Positions 1-12,790 are shown, counted from the stretch's first letter. The stretch: 64,000 bases of DNA from Otis tarda (GCA_026413225.1 CM048591.1:72814052-72878051), one strand, 5' to 3'. Notes: generated by a model from the sequence alone, not told the origin. Program-made: numbers and translations.

Positions 1-2500
1 AAAAATAAACTAAACCAAAACAAAACAAACAAAGGGATCTACATGGAGATTTTTAGAATTATCCCAGTAAAATTCTTAACATTATCATGCTACGGTGACT
101 TGAAGTGGATAATATTTTTCTGAGGCTTCACTGTGGAAATTTAAAGTGAGTGGGTAATATTGCTCTGCTAAGGCTGCGATATGGTACAACCGAGATGATT
201 CAGCACTCACATCAGCACACCAGTGCTTGAGTGTCACTCTGAGGTTCTCTTAATATCTTTCTGTCATTATAAATAAGATTATGGTCTTTGAATTTTACAA
301 GTCCTAGGTGGATTCCCGGCGGCCACAGAATTAGCTCTGCTTATTGGATTCAGCGGAAACACAGCACTGCAGCTGCTAAGGGTCTACTCCAAAGTATATT
401 GTAAAAAAAAGGTTAACGTCAGCTTGATTTAAAACTGTCACCTCAAAGCTTTAAAGTCCGGCAGTACTTCTAGCTATTTGTAACTAGTCACACCACGTGT
501 CTGACATGGGGAGTTGAGACGAAAGAGGGAGGACTGGTACTGGACACCTTGTTGGGAATGCTGATTTATGGAAATATAAAAAAATAACTGATTTATCTTA
601 ATGGTTCTTTCTTTTTTTTCACTGCAAAGTTTAAATAATAGTCATTTGTACAGTGCATCAAGTGCCTGCTTCAGAATTACCAGTGGTGCCAGACTGATGT
701 GCAGGACACCAAAGGTGAGGCTGTTTGTCGAGCAGTGTGTAGCGACACAGTAAAAGGACGTGCTGCTGGCTGTTGTGCAGGCTGGATGCTCGTACGGGAT
801 GTATGAGTTAAAAACACAGCCAGGCAGGTTTATGGAAGAAAAATCCGTAGAGGGCTGTGGAAGTACAGAAGCCATAATTCAAAGGAGGCTGCAAGCTTAT
901 CCTGTGCAATTACAGCAACGTTGCTCTCCCTCTCTCGTGCCATCCTTGGACACCCAGCGTGGGCACAGCTGGAGAGAAGATGGGCGGGCAGACGGTCCTA
1001 TGGTCTGTCACAGTCCTGACATTTTTGTGGCAGTGAAGCAGCTCTAAAAATGTTCTTATACTCATACGGGTACAGATGTGTCTCGCCATCTCCCAGTTTC
1101 TAATTGTCATTTAAGACTTAGATGTCCGAACTTTGCACTATTCTAGTTTACTGGAGTCCCACTGATGAGTGTTTACAGCCCATCAAACATCATAGGTGCT
1201 ACCAAAAAGCATCTTTTTTAAAATGTTTATTTCTCATTTATATAGACAGTTATGACACAAAACAACTCATAGGAGAACCAGAAAAGTTATAAAGTAGAGC
1301 TCATTACATCCACAACAATCTCAAACGCATTCTTGCAATTGACACTTCATTAGTTTTTCAGCCTGGATCTTTTGGAAGCTACATGAATTTCTGGACCATG
1401 AACTAGAAAATATAGATTAAAAGATTATGATTAATATCTACTTCTATAAGCTTCTTAGCATCATATGATATAGGAGACCAACCATGAAACAAACAAAAAA
1501 AAATGTTCATCTGCTAAGCTGTCAGGCTGAAACTTTAGCTACCCTAATAGAATATGTTTGGGTTTTCATTTGCAATGGTAAAGAAATGTCTAAGTAAATG
1601 CTCATGTTTCATCATTGAAAATAAATGAAGTTGTTATCACAATATTTTGAAATGCTTTTCAGCCTCAATGGGGGATTAATGTATTTACAGCACTCTGAAA
1701 TTACGTTTCAAGCACAAAAGCTGCAACTTACTCACAATAAATTCCCAAAGTAATGAACGGCAATTTTGTCCAGTTAGAAAACAGTATTACAGGAAAGTGA
1801 GTGATTTTCAGTGACCTTAAAGACAAGCATGCTTTTCATACTCTTAAAGACAGAAGTAATATTTTTTCAACAAAATTTCAAATAAAATATTAACTGTATA
1901 ATCTAGTTCCTTTAGGTTAAATTAGATATGGGAGTACAATAACAGTCTCATTAGAAGTGTGAAAGGACGTATACATGAGGAATGAAAGGTCTGTGAGTCC
2001 GTCTGCAGTTTAAGTGCTGTAATACAAATGCACTCGACTGATAACGTTAATGCTATGTAGGCATATACAGATGGGAATTTAGCTATGTGGAACTAAAGAT
2101 TTAAGATAAAATGCCTTGCTTGGTAATATAATTTTTTACTAAAGAGACATAGGTACATAACTTTCCAAAAACTGGAATACAGTCTAGATAAAGAAACATA
2201 ACTATCTTTGATAGAAATTCTCTGAATAAAAGTCTACCAGAAGCTATTTAAGAATATTTAATTAAAAAACAAAAAACTCTGCTTCCAATCACATCAGAAG
2301 CATTATAGGAATATTGATGTGACTGATACTGGCTGTCTATAATCTGTGTAAATTCAGATGCACAGCTGTATATCCAAATATAAAGGTTTAATATAGTAAA
2401 ATAAGTTAGAGGAAGAATAATGATTTTTTTTCTAAACAATCACAATTTGGGTTTAGAATTTTAGGAAAATTATATTTGGACTCTTCCTAGTTGGAATAAC
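1..2500. other. AT-rich non-coding stretch
   Basis: This stretch has no open frame longer than about 95 codons, and none shows recognisable motifs or convincing splice borders. It begins with an A/C-rich run and is rich in short A and T tracts. It is most simply intron or intergenic DNA. I see no repeat family that I can name. Confidence 0.6.
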
Positions 2501-2510
2501 ACAGTATTAA

Positions 2511-2587
2511 TTAAACCACACAGACTGTGTGGTTTAAAGTACATTTAATGTCATACATGGCATTAAATCACATAAACCAGTCGACTG
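2511..2587. repeat. Cluster of three palindromes
   Basis: The first inverted repeat has 13-base arms, TTAAACCACACAG at 2511-2523 and its exact reverse complement at 2525-2537, separated by a single A. The second, at 2543-2568, has 8 perfect inner arm bases (ATTTAATG and CATTAAAT) extending to 12 with one mismatch and a 2-base centre. The third is the perfect 10-base palindrome CAGTCGACTG at 2578-2587. All three fall within 77 bases. They could extrude as cruciforms on supercoiled DNA. No transposon family was recognised. Confidence 0.85.
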
Positions 2588-3400
2588 TTGTGCTACAACG
2601 TGCAGTCAAATGGATGGCACTCTGGGGGCTGTCCACTTCTGAAACTTCTGTTGGGCATCTGTCTGTGTGTCCAAAGACCAAAACCAACATTTAACGATGT
2701 GGGCATATCTGACCTGCTGAGGATAACACAGTCCACAGTCAGACCTGTGGAGCAGGACCAGGAACCGTGCCCAGTGATAACCCATGAATCTTTCTGTAAA
2801 TTAATTCAATAAAAGTAAATTGCATTAAGACTTTCACTGCATTGCAAAGATGTTCAAAAAGAGTGTAACTTTTAAAGTTATTTTTAATTTTTTTATTTCT
2901 TTTCTAAGAGCCACAGAAATTTGTTTTTTAAAAGAAGTTTTAATTAAATAATTTAAACTGTGCTTTTGTGATTTTCATACCTTTCTGGTAAGAAGCAGTA
3001 GTATCAGACGGAACTGCTTAATTTAATGAGAATATCACCTCTTCTTGTTTTTTTCTCCAACATTTAATTGTTCCATGTCAGCTAGAAAAAAAGGGTGGGA
3101 CATCATTTAAATAATTCTTTAAACTTGTCTCTTCATTTGCATAACAGTGAAGCAATCCAATCAGTGGTGTGAGTATCATATCTACACACATCCAGTCAGA
3201 AAATTGGGGTACTATTTTTGTTCTGAATGTTTGAATATAGCTAAAGTACCCTCAAATTGAAATGCATATAACATACTGGTATATTTGCTTACATATCTTT
3301 TTTTCATCCTTGTAAGTACTTTTTTTTTCCTCACTAAAACACCGCCTTGCTCGCTGAGCTGACGAAGGCCTCACACAGAGGTGAACAGCTTCCAAAAATT
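2588..3400. other. AT-rich non-coding stretch
   Basis: An open frame of about 74 codons starts just after the palindrome cluster but has no recognisable domain. The rest is AT-rich with T runs and shows nothing I can name. Confidence 0.5.
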
Positions 3401-3401
3401 G

Positions 3402-4011
3402 TCAGGCCCAACCCAGGAGAACACAGGAGTGGTCTGCAAACAGGAATGGTTTTTCGATGGCTGATTTTCTCCTCTGGTACAAGAGCAGCTTCATAACTGC
3501 AGAAAGGAGCACAGTCTCTCTACCAGAACAGTACCCTCTGCCAGAATGGAGCTGGCAGAAAATCAGATATTTTACGTGGCAGTATTCCATAAAATATTCT
3601 GGCACCATGACTTTGATCGTAGCTGATAAGCAGTTGGTGCTGTGGCAGCGCTTGAGCTCTGCTGCAGGTTTCACAGTGCTGCAGAGACAGGTCCTTTTCC
3701 TTTCTCTTAGCTCTTCTGTAATCTGGTTAAATGATGGATGACTGGGATCAAAACTGCCCATAAGTTTAGAAATTTCAAGTAGGGGCATCCTAGAAACAGA
3801 CTGAAGGGTTAGAGGCAACTTTTTCCCTGGATTCATTTTTCTCTTTGAGGACTTCAGCAATAATACCCAGCACTTTCCTTCCATTAATTCCTTCTACAGA
3901 CATCAAAGCACTTCCCAAAGGGGTCAGTGTCACTTTTCCCACTTCACACATGTGTAGCTTAACAGTATCAGATTTAAAGGTGAAAGAATGAGATAGTTGA
4001 TTTGCAGCCAT
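3402..4011 (-). pseudogene. Possible frameshifted coding remnant, unidentified
   Basis: On the minus strand an ATG-started frame from 4011 runs 73 codons to a stop at 3790. From about 3880 a second frame overlaps it and stays open for roughly 160 codons to 3402. Reading from the first frame into the second near 3840-3850 gives a long continuous polypeptide, as expected for a coding sequence with one frameshift. A plausible acceptor (a CAG after ATTATCACAG) precedes the ATG. I do not recognise the protein. It has no repeats or membrane segments and is rich in Lys, Ser and Leu. It could be a decayed retrocopy, a real exon plus chance open frame, or pure chance. Upstream minus-strand sequence to about 5250 has several short open pieces broken by stops. 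Confidence 0.22.
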
Positions 4012-5425
4012 GCCTGTGATAATGGTTGTGAAGGCTTTATCTTACATAACGTAGCTGTTTGTTTCTCGCTGCCTGTCCACAGGCCTGGCTTACAGCAGGT
4101 GGATCCATGAATGACAAGTTGAACAGGTCGAATCTGGTGTCTGGCAGATGGCAGAATATTTTTTATGCTTCATTTTCTTCCTCCTGACCAGTAGCTGGAA
4201 GAGGTATTTTAATCCAAAATCTGTGGCAGCACTGTAACAGGTTCATGTCTTGATGCTTCATCAAAAGCCTCTTCCACATTCTTATTGTTGTTGACCTGAC
4301 AGATTTAAGCAGGATTTCAGGATTTCATTAATCACACATAGCGGTGATTTTGCAGCAGGCAAGCAGCTTTAACGATGTGATTGGGGATCCTGGAGTTTTC
4401 TCTGTGGTGTATAGAACAGATTGGCACAGACAAACCTTCCCAGGAGAGATTTCTTGTTAGGGGACAGCAATGCTCTGCATTTCTTACACCATTACACCAG
4501 TGGATATGGTGTCTCCACTGCTTAAACAGAGCTGTTACCAGCTCCAGGAGATGGTGGTCTCAGGCTTGAAGCCACAAATGAGAGCTGGAATCCCGGGAGA
4601 CAGTGGCACAGCAAAACTCAATGAAGTCCTGGTTCCTCATTTATTTCAGAGCTGACTTTTGCAGACAGCCAAAGGAAAAATATAGAATGAGATTTTATCA
4701 TGAATTAGACATTAATTAGCCACTTTGATATAGTTCTGTCAATGGCAAGGACTGGAAGGCTAACAGACTGACTAGGAACAGGTTGAAAATCAATTTCTCA
4801 GCCTTGGTTAGTGAAAGAAAGACTGCAGCCTTTGGATGCTCCAGTAGAGAAATTCTAGAGCCTTTTACTCGGCATATAGTAACCTCCGCATCACCAGCAA
4901 AAGCAAAACCAGGGAAGATCATAGGTGACAGTTTCAGTTTGGATCTCAGCTTCCTAAGGTGGACATCATTCTGATAATGGACCACCTGGGTTTTTGCTTC
5001 AGCGTTCTAAGGCCAAGGCCAGAATTGCTATGAGCAGAGAACGTGGAAGTCAACAGCCTCAGCCATTCCATTTGTAAAAATTAACTCCTCAGATACAGAT
5101 CCACATCCTATTACTTGACTTCCCACATGATCAGAAATAAGAGGACAAGGATGCGTAGTTAACTGGATTGTTCTGCTTCCAGAGGATCAGACCTTCCTGG
5201 CTGACAGCTGTGTCAAATTTGTCAGCCCGGTAGCTCAAGTTACAGCAGAGCCATGCTGTTACTCACATTTTTGCTGAATTCACTTATCTGCAAATATCAT
5301 GTGATTGGCTCTGCAATTAAACCATAGCTAATTCGTAGGCATCACTTTGGCTGTGAGGGGAGCACTCAGGGAAAGGTGCGTAATATAGTGCTGATCACAG
5401 GTACAAGGAAGACACTCAGGGGTTT
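4012..5425. other. Stretch with broken minus-strand open frames
   Basis: No intact gene is visible. On the minus strand there are short frames of 25-90 codons separated by stops and frame changes (for example 4716-4985). This is compatible with a decayed coding sequence continuing from the 3402-4011 remnant, but equally with chance. No named repeat was seen. Confidence 0.35.
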
Positions 5426-5596
5426 TCATAAAGAGCATACATGGTTGCTTTTTTGTTCTTGAAGAACTTTTTCTCTCAGCCTTGCAAGACGGGCAAGAAA
5501 CAGTAGCTCTCTCCTGGACTTCAGCATTTCAATAGACGTTCTGCCACTCCCACAGGCTGTATCTGCTTGGAGCTGTTTCAGGGATTTGTTAACTTC
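5426..5596 (-). CDS. Exon-like frame, basic helical tail, unidentified
   Basis: A minus-strand acceptor (T-rich tract, then GGAATAAG) sits directly before 5596. It is followed by 56 open codons in phase 0 and a stop at 5426-5428. The second half is rich in Leu, Arg, Lys and Glu (for example the segment ELLFLARLARLREKVLQEQ) and would form an amphipathic helix. No polyadenylation signal is evident nearby. It could be a terminal exon of an unrecognised gene, perhaps linked to the frames at 3402-4011, or a chance open frame. Confidence 0.2.
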   Translation of the reverse strand, partial: EVNKSLKQLQADTACGSGRTSIEMLKSRRELLFLARLARLREKVLQEQKSNHVCSL

Positions 5597-5689
5597 CTTA
5601 TTCCAGGAAAGAAAAAAAAACCAAAACATTAGTTCTCTGTTCTGTCTCACAGATGACACATCTAAGACAGTGTCTGAGCATACCTAAAA

Positions 5690-5805
5690 AACTAAAAAAA
5701 AAGGGAAAAAAAAAAAAGAATCATTGTCTTACTGTTAGAAACCCACCTCCTTCATGGCAGAGGTGTGCTCCCATCAAACCAAGGTGTGCTCCCACCAAGG
5801 TGGGA
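5690..5805. repeat. A-rich tract and short imperfect tandem repeat
   Basis: A run of mostly A with scattered G lies at about 5690-5720. At about 5760-5805 the phrase AGGTGTGCTCCCA occurs twice in tandem about 21 bases apart, followed by CAAGGTGGGA. It is a minor local duplication. Confidence 0.6.
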
Positions 5806-7005
5806 CAGGAGGCTGCTACCATGACACTGAGACCACGCACAGATGTGATGCTGTGATAACAAAGACGCAGACTTCATCAGCCTTAACTTTGCATCCAACA
5901 CCCTTTTTGTCCTGAAAGACTAACAGAAGTATTCAACACAAGACTTGCTTTACTTTAAGGTTATTAATTTGGGTTTTTTGCTAGGTCACTAGGAAGGTAA
6001 ATATGGTTGCTGAAGTGAATGTTTTTTACTTCCTGACTTTTTAAATCCCTCGGCGGCTCTGCTAAAATGATTGATTTCAAATTCTTGTGAAGCAGCTGAG
6101 TTATCTTCTATATCTGACCAGTGCAACTCTGTGCTGGTACTGTCAACCCGTGCTGCTAAGAGGTCGTCTGTCGTTATCCAACTATGCTTTGGGGCACATG
6201 GGCGTCTGTGGCGGCCTGTCAGAGCTTGACAGGACAGCCAGTACTTGAGTTATTTTGTCTACCTCTTTTACAGACACGAGAGGACACGCTGTTTCTAAAT
6301 TAGACTCACTCATTTGCTATGAAACACTGCTGGAGCAAGACCTCTGCTTCATTTTTTCTGACACTTCTATTATCAGCTGAACAGCTGAGCAGATATGAGT
6401 GCACGGAGAAGAGATCATGCCAGTCACACCACAGTGGACTCAGAGGGAACAATTTACTCCTAAAAATCACATGGTAATTTCGTATTTCTTCTTCGAACAT
6501 TGTGGGTCAAAACACTCCTAATTTTAACAGCTGTAACAATTTTCAACTCCGAAATGCAAAGGGTGGGAATGCAAAAAGGATCAACAATTAATATCAGTTT
6601 GTATATCCTTGTTGCTTAGGAGAAACTCTTTTCTGTCTGAGAAAAATCCAAAGCAGCCTGCAACTGCAGGGGCTGACAGGCTGGTAAAAAAATGAGAAAT
6701 GAAGACTAAAAGGAGATGCTGGTGAACCTGAAAATAATCTTCTCAAAATCATTTGAGTAGGGGCCAACAAGGGCCACACGGCCATCAAGGAGACAAACCA
6801 CAATGGCTGTTACACAGTATTGAGCTGAAATGTGAGGTCCTGAGACACTTTGCAATAACAAAAGATCATCAAGTTTCATTCATGGCTGAGAGCAGAAAGG
6901 TCATGGAAACCACCAGCTGCTTTGAAAATGCTGAGTGAACTCTGATCGGGGAGGCCAGCTCTAGGAACCTCTTCTTTTCAAGTTGAAGCCCACATACACA
7001 GACAA
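5806..7005. other. Non-coding stretch without recognised features
   Basis: Open frames here are at most about 69 codons and overlap on both strands, as expected by chance. No splice-bounded frame or named repeat was recognised. Confidence 0.5.
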
Positions 7006-7243
7006 TAATCATAGAACCATAGAATGCTTAGAGTTGGAAGGGACCTTCAAAGGCCATCTGGTCCAACCCCCCTGCAAGGAGCAGGGACATCCCCTGACAT
7101 GCTCAGAGCCTCATCCAGCCTGGCCTTGAATGTTTCCAGGGATGGGGCTTCCACCACCTCTCTGGGCAACCTGTTCCAGTGTTCTACCACCCTCATTGTA
7201 AAAAATTTTTTTCCTAACATCTAATCTAAATCTACCTCCCTCT
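7006..7243 (-). mobile_element. CR1 LINE 3' fragment
   Basis: Read on the minus strand this is the last ~240 bases of a CR1 non-LTR retrotransposon. It runs from the C-terminal reverse transcriptase codons through the conserved stretch giving GGGTTGGACCAGATGGCC to terminal ATTCTATG-type octamers (here degraded, with CATAGAACCATAGAA on the plus strand). The homology stops abruptly at the T-rich codons near 7243, which is normal 5' truncation. It has no open frame of any length and is a dead copy. Confidence 0.9.
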
Positions 7244-10200
7244 GTGAACTAGGACATTTTCCAAACTGGCATTTCGTTAAAACAGCTAATACTGATTTAT
7301 GACGACATACTGTATTACGTAGTGTTTTCCAAGTTCCGTAACAACCCTCTCTGATTTTAACTCCATCTCACATCTAGCCTTCCACAGTAAGGCTGTAACA
7401 ATGAATGGGAACTGAAATAGAGGAGCAGGAACTTTCAAAGTGAGGTACTGGGTTGTCACTGCATTTCTGTACGTTGTGATACAAAGAGCAGTCACAGCCT
7501 TTCTGTAAGCCACTTTGTACTGAGTAGTCCATTTAGGCTGAAAAACTCTAAACAATAAGATGTGATAAATGAAAAGGAATTGGAATATTTTTAATAGGAT
7601 TTTTCAACTGTATCATCATTTCTTCATTTTTAAAATTGTACTATTTAATTCACTGCTTTTCAGTGCAGAAACTCCCTACAATGACTTTCCACAGTTCACA
7701 GGAGCTAAACTGTGTGTGGCCCAGTAAAGCTGGCCCAATTCTGCTGCAGCAGAGCCTCTCGCAATAGAGAATGAGATAGGCATATTTGAAACAGGCTTTG
7801 GCAAAACTGAAAATTAACAAATCAAAATTCCCTTCTTTATCTCAATAATGCACTGCTGCTAGAATCCCACTTACTAAATGGGCCTATTTTTGGACTATTT
7901 TCTCAGATACAGTTAACAGCATGAGCAAATCTGTGCTATTTGTAATAACATCTCATAGTCCAATGTACTACATGTTTAGATGATATCAGCACAGTCCTGG
8001 TCTTCTTAATGATATTTACAAGCCTTAAGAAGTGCTTTTCGGGTGTCTGAATTTCTGATTTTGCTTTGACTTTTAACAAAAAACCAAAGGATTTATGTGT
8101 TCAAATTCATCTGTCCAGGAGGACTTGTCACAGGTCAACCAGGAGAAGACTGGTGAGATAAGTCTGGCTGTGACGAGTACAGTATTCAGTGGAAAAAAAG
8201 AACAAGGAAATTCCATTAGAACTGTAATTCTATTATTCCATGTGCATTGAATTTATAGTGAGATGAGCGTTTTCCACTCCACAAGGAGAATCGTCAAGCC
8301 AAAAAAATAAAGAAACAGATATCACCAGGATTTACAAAGTATCTACTTGCAGTCTTCCAAACTACTTACACTTGCTTTTAAACATATATGCACATTATGA
8401 CCCTGTACTGTGAATCTTAGCATGAAGATAAGTTTTGACACCTCTCGGTAGGAAATATTTTACCCTCACTTTCTTATTTATTCTTCAAGAACAAGCAGAA
8501 TATGCTAGACCTTTGAGATATTCAATCTTGCTCAAGAAATAAGGAGTAATTATGAGGTTTTTTAATGCAAGTCTGGGGCTCTTTGGAAAAGCAAGACTAA
8601 TAGTGCTACTTCGAAACACTCTCAGGAGAAGCTCTTGATCCTCCACCATCTGCAGTTTTGTTATAGCAGTAGGTGTCAGGGATCACATCAGTCACTCTGG
8701 CTCCTCTCTAAAGACCGAAACCACCCAGGGTAGCATGGGGTATATTTGAAATAACACTTGTTGCTGTGCTTTAAAAGATGACATCACAGTCTTACAAATG
8801 GTGCAGACCATCAGAGAGTGGGCCATGAGCAGCCATATAGAGAAAAAGAAGCAATTATAGAGGTAATAATGGCAACCCATTTAGGCACTAACTTCTCATT
8901 ATTCTAGTCTTATTTTCTCAGAGGGTTGATTAACATCTCTTTGATCAAAGAACATGGAAGTAGCACAAGAACATGGATCCTGCCAAGATACCCATGAACA
9001 AATCGCTAATAACTTTGGAAACTGACAGTTGCAAGTGATTTCATAGGCACATCTTGAACAATCATAATGTATAAACCCTGGCTGCATCAGACAAGTTCGG
9101 TGGCCAAGACACACGAGCTAGAGGAGGCTTTATAGCAAATGTGACATTCAACTGTGGCTCAATGCAGGAATCGCTTTTATGTTTCTGCATCATAACTGGA
9201 AGTGATTGGATGATGCATGTACAGACACTTCTTTCTCTGGTTTTGTGAAGAAGGTGGTTTAATGGCTGAGCACCTCAGGTGATCTTGCAGCCGGCAAGAT
9301 TGATCTTGCTTCAGAAGTCTTCAGTCTCAGTGCCTCAGAAGTCAGTAATGCATAAGCCATGGATGTAGACTGAACAACGAAAAACTATGAATAGGTCTAT
9401 GAGAAGACCATGCTACTACTGCAGTAGTTCGAGGGGAAAAAAAAAAATTAATTTACTGTTGTTTGTTTATAATTAAAAAAAAAAAAAAAGGATCAAGGGT
9501 GACCTTGGGCAAGGATAGAAGCTACCCTACTCACTGTACACAGATTTTAAAACACAGTGTCTTCCATTCTGAATTCAGGTTTTTGACTGAACTGTAATGT
9601 ACGCAAGCAATGTTGTAGCATCAAAGACTCATGTGTGCAGAAATGCTGAGGTTTCCCAAAAGAAATTGTGTAAGGGCTTGGAACATGATGTAAATTCTTT
9701 TCTCCAAGGACAGTAATATTTGCTAAGGCCACTGAAGTTATCTCTGTACTTTTATGCTAACCATGCCTGGGGAAGTTTCTGGCTACAGAAGTTGTCTGGC
9801 ATTGAACAGATCATGTCTACACTAGTAAACTTTCTCAACCTTCAAAAGAAGGCAGCCATATACAAACCAGTTTGTGCAAATGGTCTTTTAAGAGTGTTCA
9901 TGCTTGAACCAAGTCCAGGAATTAAAACTGGTAGTCGTTATGGGAAAAAAATTATACCAGAGAACAATTTATGAATATACACAGTTATGTTCCTGCACCT
10001 CAGAAGCTCCTCTGGTCATTTATCTAGTCTGGAGATAAATTTATCACATTATGGCATTGTTGTCTGCATTATGTTTTGGTAGAATAAATGAAGAGAGACT
10101 GAGGAACAGAAGAGAAGCATAGACTGAAGGCTGAAGAAGACAATCAAATTATAGAATTAGTACAATTTATTTTCTGAGGGAGGATTGTGTTTTCTCTCTC

Positions 10201-10485
10201 CTGAAGTGACTTCTACTACCCTGGGAAGAAAGCTGAGATGCATGGAGACATTTCAGGCCTGGATATCTGAAGAATCTCACATTAATAGCAGGTTTTCTAG
10301 AATTACAGAAATGTTGTATATCAAATTTTGGGAGCTCATATTTAAATAATGGGCTTATCTCCAATTGTATGCCCTGGGTGCCTTTTCATAATCATCTTCA
10401 AAATGGTTCAAGATATTGTCCAGAATCACTGTTTAGATTATTGAATTTTTCCTTTATATTTATAGAATAAGTAGAAGGCAGAGGG
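7244..10485. other. AT-rich non-coding stretch
   Basis: Scattered open frames of 60-90 codons occur on both strands (for example 7286-7555 minus and 9720-9974 plus), without motifs or paired splice signals. An A-rich run of about 15 bases lies near 9475-9489. Nothing else is supported. Confidence 0.5.
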
Positions 10486-10489
10486 AGAA

Positions 10490-10860
10490 ACCTATCCCTA
10501 GCCCTTAACACTCATATAACTATAAAGATAAACCTTGCCCTAAATCCTAACCTTAACCTTGACAGTAATGGTAACTATAACCCTAAACTCAGCCCTAATC
10601 CTAACCCTAAGGGAAAATTATAACCCTAAGCCAAACACTAAAACCCAGTCCTAAATGCCTAAACATTACCATACGTCTTAACTCTAAACCTTTTATCTAA
10701 CCCTAATCCTATCCCTAAATATAGCCTTTACCCTTATTCTGAACACTAACCATAAGCCTTATCTTAATCCTAAAACATAGCCCTAACCCTAAATCTAAAT
10801 GCTTATCCTAAGTATGAAAATTAAACTCTAACCCTAACCTTAAGTTCTAGCCCTAACTCT
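10490..10860. repeat. Degenerate interstitial telomere-like repeat
   Basis: About 370 bases are dominated by CCCTAA and close variants (CCTTAA, TCCTAA, CCCTAG, ACTAAC). I count about eleven exact CCCTAA hexamers on the plus strand, often as CTAACCCTAA. The unit phase drifts and interruptions such as GGGAAAATTATAA break it up. CCCTAA is the C-strand of the vertebrate telomere repeat TTAGGG, so this resembles an old interstitial telomeric sequence. An independently expanded C/T/A-rich repeat is the alternative. Confidence 0.85.
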
Positions 10861-12480
10861 CTTCACCTCTTTTTATAAAACTCAGTTTGTGTACAGTGGA
10901 ATATCAGATTTCTTTTTTCAGCTGGTTCAGTTACAGCAGCTCCTTCTATTTAATGAAAAAATAGTTTGTCCCCAACTTCGTAAACTGTGCAGGATACTAC
11001 AACTTACCGATAATTAATGTTGACTTCAAAGACCAGGTTTTCTAATATTTTAACTGTGCAACTTCCCACAAAGAACATTGCAGGTGCTGAATAATAAGCC
11101 AGAGGGGATGAGTCCACACAGAATGTATTTTACCAAAATGTCAGGTACAACATCAGGGTACTAAGCAGACTTCATAATTTTCACACAAGCATGCGAGAAG
11201 TTTTACAGCAGAGGTAACATTAAACAATGTCATTTTATTTACAAAGCTTGAAAATATATTTATATTTTAAGTCACTACAATATCTTGAGCTAAAAACAAG
11301 TTATTAAGTGTCTCTCATAGAGCAATAAATCTGCCTACTGAAAAAAAAGCAATGGCTAAACCCCCAGTCTTGTCACATACGTGCATAACTGAATTCACTA
11401 CAAGATTTCTATTACTGCAGGGACTGTGGAAATGTAAAATTAGGTCCTTCCTGTGGAATTGTCTCAGTGGATGCCATGGGAAAATGTGGTTAACCCTACT
11501 GCATCAAAGTTTTGAAACCTGACACTGACTAACAGGGCTAGCTTCCTTTTAAGACCTGACAATGCTCCACATGATTGTTAGGACAATCCTGTGAGAAACT
11601 CTCAGTGCTGTCCTTGTGTGCTCTACACTAAGCACAGTCTTGTTCAGATAAAATAAAGGATGTGATGTAGAGGCTGGAGATCACTGCATCGGTTCTTTGG
11701 TCATAAGCGAACATCAGCCTGGAGGACCTCATCAGCAAATCCTTCAGTATTTTTATGATGTTCAGCTTAGTTAATAGAACAGACTGTAAGAAAAGAACAA
11801 TGCATACTATTTGGTATCTATCTGACAACCAAAAGCAAAGGATAGGGCCATTCCAGTGTCTTAAACAGCTATAATTTCTAAATTGTATTATTTTTTGACT
11901 ACTGAGTGTGAAGACATTATAGGCACAAACATTGATATAAATGGCATGAGTGTTTGTTGAAAAAGCTTAAGAAGTAGTTACATACGCGTAAAGAAAGACA
12001 AAAGTGTAGCTGTTCTTTTTGCTCATCAATGAGTGAAAGAGAACGATGAACACCAAGCCCAGCATTTTCTCTTATCTGGTATGGCTTATTATTTCATGGA
12101 CTGAAACACTTATGGTTTTGTTGACTGAAAAATAAATGTCTATTTTAGAAAGTAATAGTACACATCAGAAAAATGAAAGCAAAAGATTGCTTTACTGTTT
12201 TCCACTTGAAGTTTTTAAATGTGTCCTCAATTCAAGGAGGATGAATGTTAACTATCCAGATGATTTCTTCTGGACTGCTATAGTACTTCTGGTTATGAAC
12301 TCACTGAAGACATTTGCTGGATCTAGGTTGAAGGAGCTAGTTCAATGTCTTTTTAATTATCTATAATGTAGGTATCACTTTTCAGCTGTGATCTTGACAG
12401 GGGAAATAGTATTATTTCCATGTTACAAGACACAGCAGTCGCTATGGAGAAGAGTTGCAAAACCAGTAATAGGATCTGGA
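10861..12480. other. AT-rich non-coding stretch
   Basis: A plus-strand frame of 76 codons at 12136-12366 follows a possible acceptor (TGTCTATTTTAG) but has no recognisable motif. Otherwise I see AT-rich sequence without named repeats. Confidence 0.45.
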
Positions 12481-12489
12481 CTCCTGATA

Positions 12490-12790
12490 GTCTAGAGTGG
12501 TTGAGGCTGGAAGAGATCTCTGGAGGTCATCTGGTCCAACCTTCCTCCTCAAGTAGGGAGACCTAGAGCCAATTGCCCAGGACTGTGTCCAGATGGCTTT
12601 TGAATATTGCCGAGGAGGGACATTCCACAACCTGTTCCAGTGCTTGGTTACCCTCACAGTGAAAAAGTGTTTACAGATGTTGAGAGAACCTCCTGTGTTT
12701 CGTTTTTTGCCCATTGTCTCTTGCCTTGTCACTGGGCAACACTGAAAACAGACAAGCTCCATCTTCTTTGCACCCTCTCTTTGGTAATTG
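12490..12790 (-). mobile_element. Older CR1 LINE 3' fragment
   Basis: The plus strand keeps the CR1 minus-orientation landmarks in order: GGTTGAGGCTGGAAGAGA, then GAGGTCATCTGGTCCAACC, then the CAACCTGTTCCAGTG block, then the T-rich and TTGCCTTGTCACTGGGC portions. The wording between landmarks differs from the younger copy beginning at 12911, so it is another, older CR1 subfamily. No octamer tail survives. The two copies are in the same orientation about 120 bases apart. Confidence 0.8.

Noticed and set aside
10490-10860. True chromosome-end telomere
   Set aside because: The repeats are degenerate and flanked on both sides by ordinary sequence, so at most it is interstitial.
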